A stretch of DNA of 64,000 nt from Xanthocytophaga agilis (lineage in GTDB: Bacteria; Bacteroidota; Bacteroidia; Cytophagales; 172606-1): assembly GCF_030068605.1 (NCBI RefSeq), contig NZ_JASJOU010000018.1, positions 62,001-126,000 on the forward strand, in the 5' to 3' direction. The notes beneath the pieces were generated by a model. It was given only the letters and a program-made list of their open reading frames with translations, did no database searches and was not told the DNA's origin. Below, piece after piece: positions 61,541 to 64,000 of this stretch (within the stretch, counting starts at the first letter, position 1; the number at the start of each line of letters is the position of its first letter). The translations under genes were made by a program, and so were the position numbers.

Positions 61541-61735
61541 GAAAGCATATTTATAACTACTGCCCTAAGGTAATCTGTATATCATACCTTCTGGAATTCT
61601 TAACTATTTTTAACACCTTTCCTTATAGTCAGATAAAGATAGCACTGTCACCTTAATCTCTTACATAAATAGTCTGCTACAACATACCCAGAATTAGGTA
61701 AATTTGCTCCCGTAACTACCACAGTCCAGAAAAAT

Positions 61736-62671
61736 ATGTTATCTGTTAAAGAAGAGGAAAATTTATATCGTTTGGTATACTCTGGCCAACCGGAAACGGT
61801 AGCACTTGGCCTGGAATTAGCTCAGTCACTTCAGTTCAGTCTGGAAACGTTCATCTCTCCTATTCATCACTTGGATCAATGGTTACAAGAGCATGCAAAG
61901 GACTATAAAACACCAACAGAGATTCTGGCAGAAAAGATAGCTAGGGTGTTATCAATGCAAGGGTTGACTCTGACCTACAAAAAGCCCGTATTCCTACCTG
62001 AGTCCATTGGCATTTTGAAGAATCTTAGGCGTTTGGAAGCTTCTATAGTGGAACTTACCTCTTTACCAGAATCAATGGGTCGATTGACAGGGTTAATCTG
62101 GTTAGTACTAACAAACAATCGTCTAACGTTGTTACCAGAATGGATTGGACAGTTAGAGCAACTAGAGGAATTATCTTTATCAAGTAATCAACTTACCTCT
62201 CTCCCTGAATCCATAGGTAAACTTACAAAACTGAAAAGACTAACAGTTATTGACAATGAGCTGACTTCTCTTCCTGAAACGATAGATCAGTTGAAGCAGT
62301 TGGAATCGTTTCAGGCACGTTCCAATAAGCTTATCTATCTCCCTGAATCAATGGGTAAATTAACAAATCTAAAAAAGTTGGATTTATCAGATAACCTAAT
62401 CTATGAATTACCAAAATCGGTAAGTGGACTTAGCAACCTGAAGGAATTACGTTTGCAGAAAAATCAGCTTACATCTTTGCCTGAATCCATTGGCAGTCTC
62501 ACAAACCTGGAGAAATTAGATGTAAGTACCAATCCTCTCAAATCACTACCAGAATCTATCAGTGAATTACAAAATCTTCAAAGCCTAAATGTGTCTGGTA
62601 CTCTCCTACCCCATCAACTGAAAAAGCAACTTTTTCGGTGGCTGCCTAACTGTTCTGGATTATCTGTCTAG
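61736..62671 (+). CDS. Leucine-rich-repeat protein
   Basis: 311 residues, no signal peptide. The first 90 residues form a helical cap (EENLYRLVYSGQPETVALGL, ELAQSLQFSLETFISPIHHL). Then about nine LRRs of 23 residues follow the pattern LxxLPESIGxLxxLxxLxLxxN (GQLEQLEELSLSSNQLTSLP ESIG and so on). These belong to the bacterial SDS22/plant-type group. The protein is probably a protein-protein interaction scaffold in the cytoplasm. A TAAATTTG box at 61699-61706, about 30 bp before the start, fits a Bacteroidota -7 element. A remnant with the same N-terminal plan lies beside the IS3 element. Confidence 0.85.
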   Translation: MLSVKEEENLYRLVYSGQPETVALGLELAQSLQFSLETFISPIHHLDQWLQEHAKDYKTPTEILAEKIARVLSMQGLTLTYKKPVFLPESIGILKNLRRLEASIVELTSLPESMGRLTGLIWLVLTNNRLTLLPEWIGQLEQLEELSLSSNQLTSLPESIGKLTKLKRLTVIDNELTSLPETIDQLKQLESFQARSNKLIYLPESMGKLTNLKKLDLSDNLIYELPKSVSGLSNLKELRLQKNQLTSLPESIGSLTNLEKLDVSTNPLKSLPESISELQNLQSLNVSGTLLPHQLKKQLFRWLPNCSGLSV

Positions 62672-62774
62672 ACCTTCATGTTATACACTTTTGCAAACTA
62701 CCGAAAGGGTTTTTCCAGGTATAATCATACATTTTCTCTGATTCCATGTATCTTGCTCTTAAAATTTACTTTCT

Positions 62775-63227
62775 ATGAATAAACCAGCCGCCGCATCCTA
62801 TCGGCAACCCATGACAGAGGAAGAAATTCAGCTACTACACCAGATGGCATATATTGCTCCTGCAAAGATTCTGTTACTGGCAGGTTTTTATGGTTTTTTC
62901 CTCTGGCTATCCTTTCATGTACATTTTACTGCATTATTGTTGCTGGTTGGGCTGATACTGTTTAGTCTTGCCTATATAGTATATACACAGTTTTTTCCAA
63001 ACAACTTGCTGAGGCAGGATATCAAAAATGGGCAAAAGATAGTCGTACAAGGTCAGGTTGAAGAGAAAAGTGAAGCTGGTCAAAACGATTCCTATACATT
63101 AACCATTCTCAACCATGCATTCACAGTTTCTGAAGAAGATTGGCAATCATTTAGGAAAGGTCAGATGGTAGAAATCCATTTTGCTCCCTTAAGTAAGCAC
63201 TTGTTTGAGGTCAATCCCATTAACTAA
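62775..63227 (+). CDS. Small membrane protein with two helices
   Basis: 150 residues. Two adjacent membrane helices, KILLLAGFYGFFLWLSFHVH and ALLLLVGLILFSLAYIVYTQ, at about 33-70. A cytoplasmic beta-rich tail follows (IVVQGQVEEKSEAGQNDSYT, LTILNHAFTVSEEDW, MVEIHFAPLSKHLFEV) and resembles an OB-like or SH3-like strand set, as in NfeD-like or DUF3592-like proteins. I do not recognise the family with certainty. It follows the LRR gene by about 100 bp and is likely co-transcribed. Confidence 0.65.
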   Translation: MNKPAAASYRQPMTEEEIQLLHQMAYIAPAKILLLAGFYGFFLWLSFHVHFTALLLLVGLILFSLAYIVYTQFFPNNLLRQDIKNGQKIVVQGQVEEKSEAGQNDSYTLTILNHAFTVSEEDWQSFRKGQMVEIHFAPLSKHLFEVNPIN

Positions 63228-63300
63228 TTCATAAATCAACAAGTATCATGCAACCCTTGCAAACTGGTAAGTGCCATGGTAAAAGCTGATCATAAGGATG

Positions 63301-63987
63301 TTATACGATGACTCCAGGCTCCCATTTATCTTTTTTACAAACAACACATGTAGAATCTTTTACAGCCTGTGTATTTCCACAATTGGAACACACATGCATT
63401 TCTTCTGACTTTTGTTGCTGATTTCTAAATCCCTTGTCCCATACAGGTATAAGTGACAAACCCGGACGGGGATTTTGTGATTCAATAATAGTAAAGCTGC
63501 CATTGGCTTCCATATACATACGTTCTATCATTCCCAGATGTAATATACCTTTTTGACGGATTGCAGCAGTGAGTCGCTCTTTGGAAAGCCCTACCTGATG
63601 CATGTCGTGGAGTTGAAACACTCCATCAGCAACCAGGGTATTGTATTTCCCATTAACCAGATTGGCAACCTTTTGATTGGAAAAAGCCCACAGGGAAAGC
63701 AGGCGCTGAATGCCTACAATCACAATCGCAATAATAATAGCCGGAAGTAAGCCTCTCGTGGGACTCATCATCGGAATTCCTATGGCAGCAGCCAGTGATA
63801 CTATAGAGGCCTGCTTGATACGATTCTGACTACCCGTTTGTGATTTTCCAGATAGTCGCAAGGTAATGATGAGAAGAATAAATAAAAATAAAAAGCGAAT
63901 AACCAATTCCAGTAAAAAACTAACGGGTGCATCTGACCCAAATAGAATTCTGGTAATATCATTGAATTTAATGTCTTCTGCTTTCAT
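63301..63987 (-). CDS. DUF421 (YetF-like) membrane protein with C-terminal zinc ribbon
   Basis: 228 residues. Three membrane helices at the N terminus (VSFLLELVIRFLFLFILLII, SIVSLAAAIGIPMMS, LLPAIIIAIVIVGIQRLLSL) are followed by the DUF421 soluble domain (KVANLVNGKYNTLVADGVFQ, LTAAIRQKGILHLGMIERMY, MEANGSFTII). The last 30 residues add CSNCGNTQAVKDSTCVVCKK, a CxxC...CxxC rubredoxin-like zinc ribbon, which ordinary YetF proteins lack. The start at 63987 is 13 bases from the window end. Role in the membrane is unknown. Confidence 0.85.
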   Translation of the reverse strand: MKAEDIKFNDITRILFGSDAPVSFLLELVIRFLFLFILLIITLRLSGKSQTGSQNRIKQASIVSLAAAIGIPMMSPTRGLLPAIIIAIVIVGIQRLLSLWAFSNQKVANLVNGKYNTLVADGVFQLHDMHQVGLSKERLTAAIRQKGILHLGMIERMYMEANGSFTIIESQNPRPGLSLIPVWDKGFRNQQQKSEEMHVCSNCGNTQAVKDSTCVVCKKDKWEPGVIV

Positions 63988-64000
63988 ATTATGGCTGGAA

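Overview
The window looks like chromosomal DNA of a Bacteroidota bacterium, most likely order Cytophagales. The evidence is a SusC/SusD pair, a type IX secretion sorting domain, FtsX-type permeases with the Cytophagales 'prefix' domain, TPR-histidine kinase/LuxR regulator pairs, cupin, VOC and RidA single-domain enzymes, weak Shine-Dalgarno sequences, AT-rich spacers and occasional TAnnTTTG -7-like boxes. I found no rRNA, tRNA, CRISPR array or prophage. Gene density is low: many spacers run 0.5-1.2 kb and hold decayed genes or short tandem duplications.

Layout. 1-2618: 5'-truncated-by-window FtsX permease with its PadR regulator (ATGA overlap). 3284-4372: VOC protein and divergent MarR regulator sharing an operator region. 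4487-7313: DHA2-type MFS pump with TetR regulator and a large operator palindrome, then a frameshifted T9SS-substrate remnant. 7771-11002: Bcr/CflA pump, a small hypothetical gene, a decayed AbiEi-like antitoxin and a long hairpin. 11500-20484: an FG-GAP/ASPIC-UnbV lipoprotein converging on a small lipoprotein and a SusD-SusC nutrient uptake operon. 21665-28581: orphan OmpR-type regulator, hypothetical protein, Tat-exported SDR, decayed small genes, then SDR, membrane protein and AraC regulator on the plus strand. 29223-36379: signalling block with a TPR kinase that has an in-frame 18-bp x6 repeat at its N terminus, its LuxR regulator, an outer-membrane barrel protein, and a histidine kinase whose membrane domain resembles the plant ethylene receptor. 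36922-43310: cupin, SDR, F420H2-reductase-like protein, Crp-type regulator and a glycosidase-like lipoprotein. 43311-48343: AraC regulator, a badly decayed IS3-family element, a SnoaL-like protein, a TetR pseudogene with an intact operator, RidA and a second Crp-type regulator. 48455-58152: secreted HExxH protein, two secreted proteins, a second TPR kinase/LuxR pair, GNAT, and a GH3 enzyme. 58349-63987: second FtsX permease, secreted hypothetical, leucine-rich-repeat protein, small membrane protein and DUF421 protein with a zinc ribbon.

The genes mostly form small regulator-plus-target units: PadR/permease, MarR/VOC, TetR/MFS, AraC/SDR, Crp/SDR+reductase, Crp/RidA, and kinase/regulator pairs. 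The polysaccharide side (SusCD, GH3, glycosidase-like lipoprotein) fits a saprophytic glider.

The strongest unusual signals are: (1) an 80-bp sequence present twice in exactly circularly permuted order, one copy splitting the IS transposase; (2) local direct duplications of about 13-20 bp at more than a dozen places, including a duplicated start region and an in-frame 6-copy repeat in a sensor kinase; (3) the ethylene-receptor-like kinase with conserved putative copper ligands. Function calls rest on reading the sequence and on family knowledge; no database search was run.
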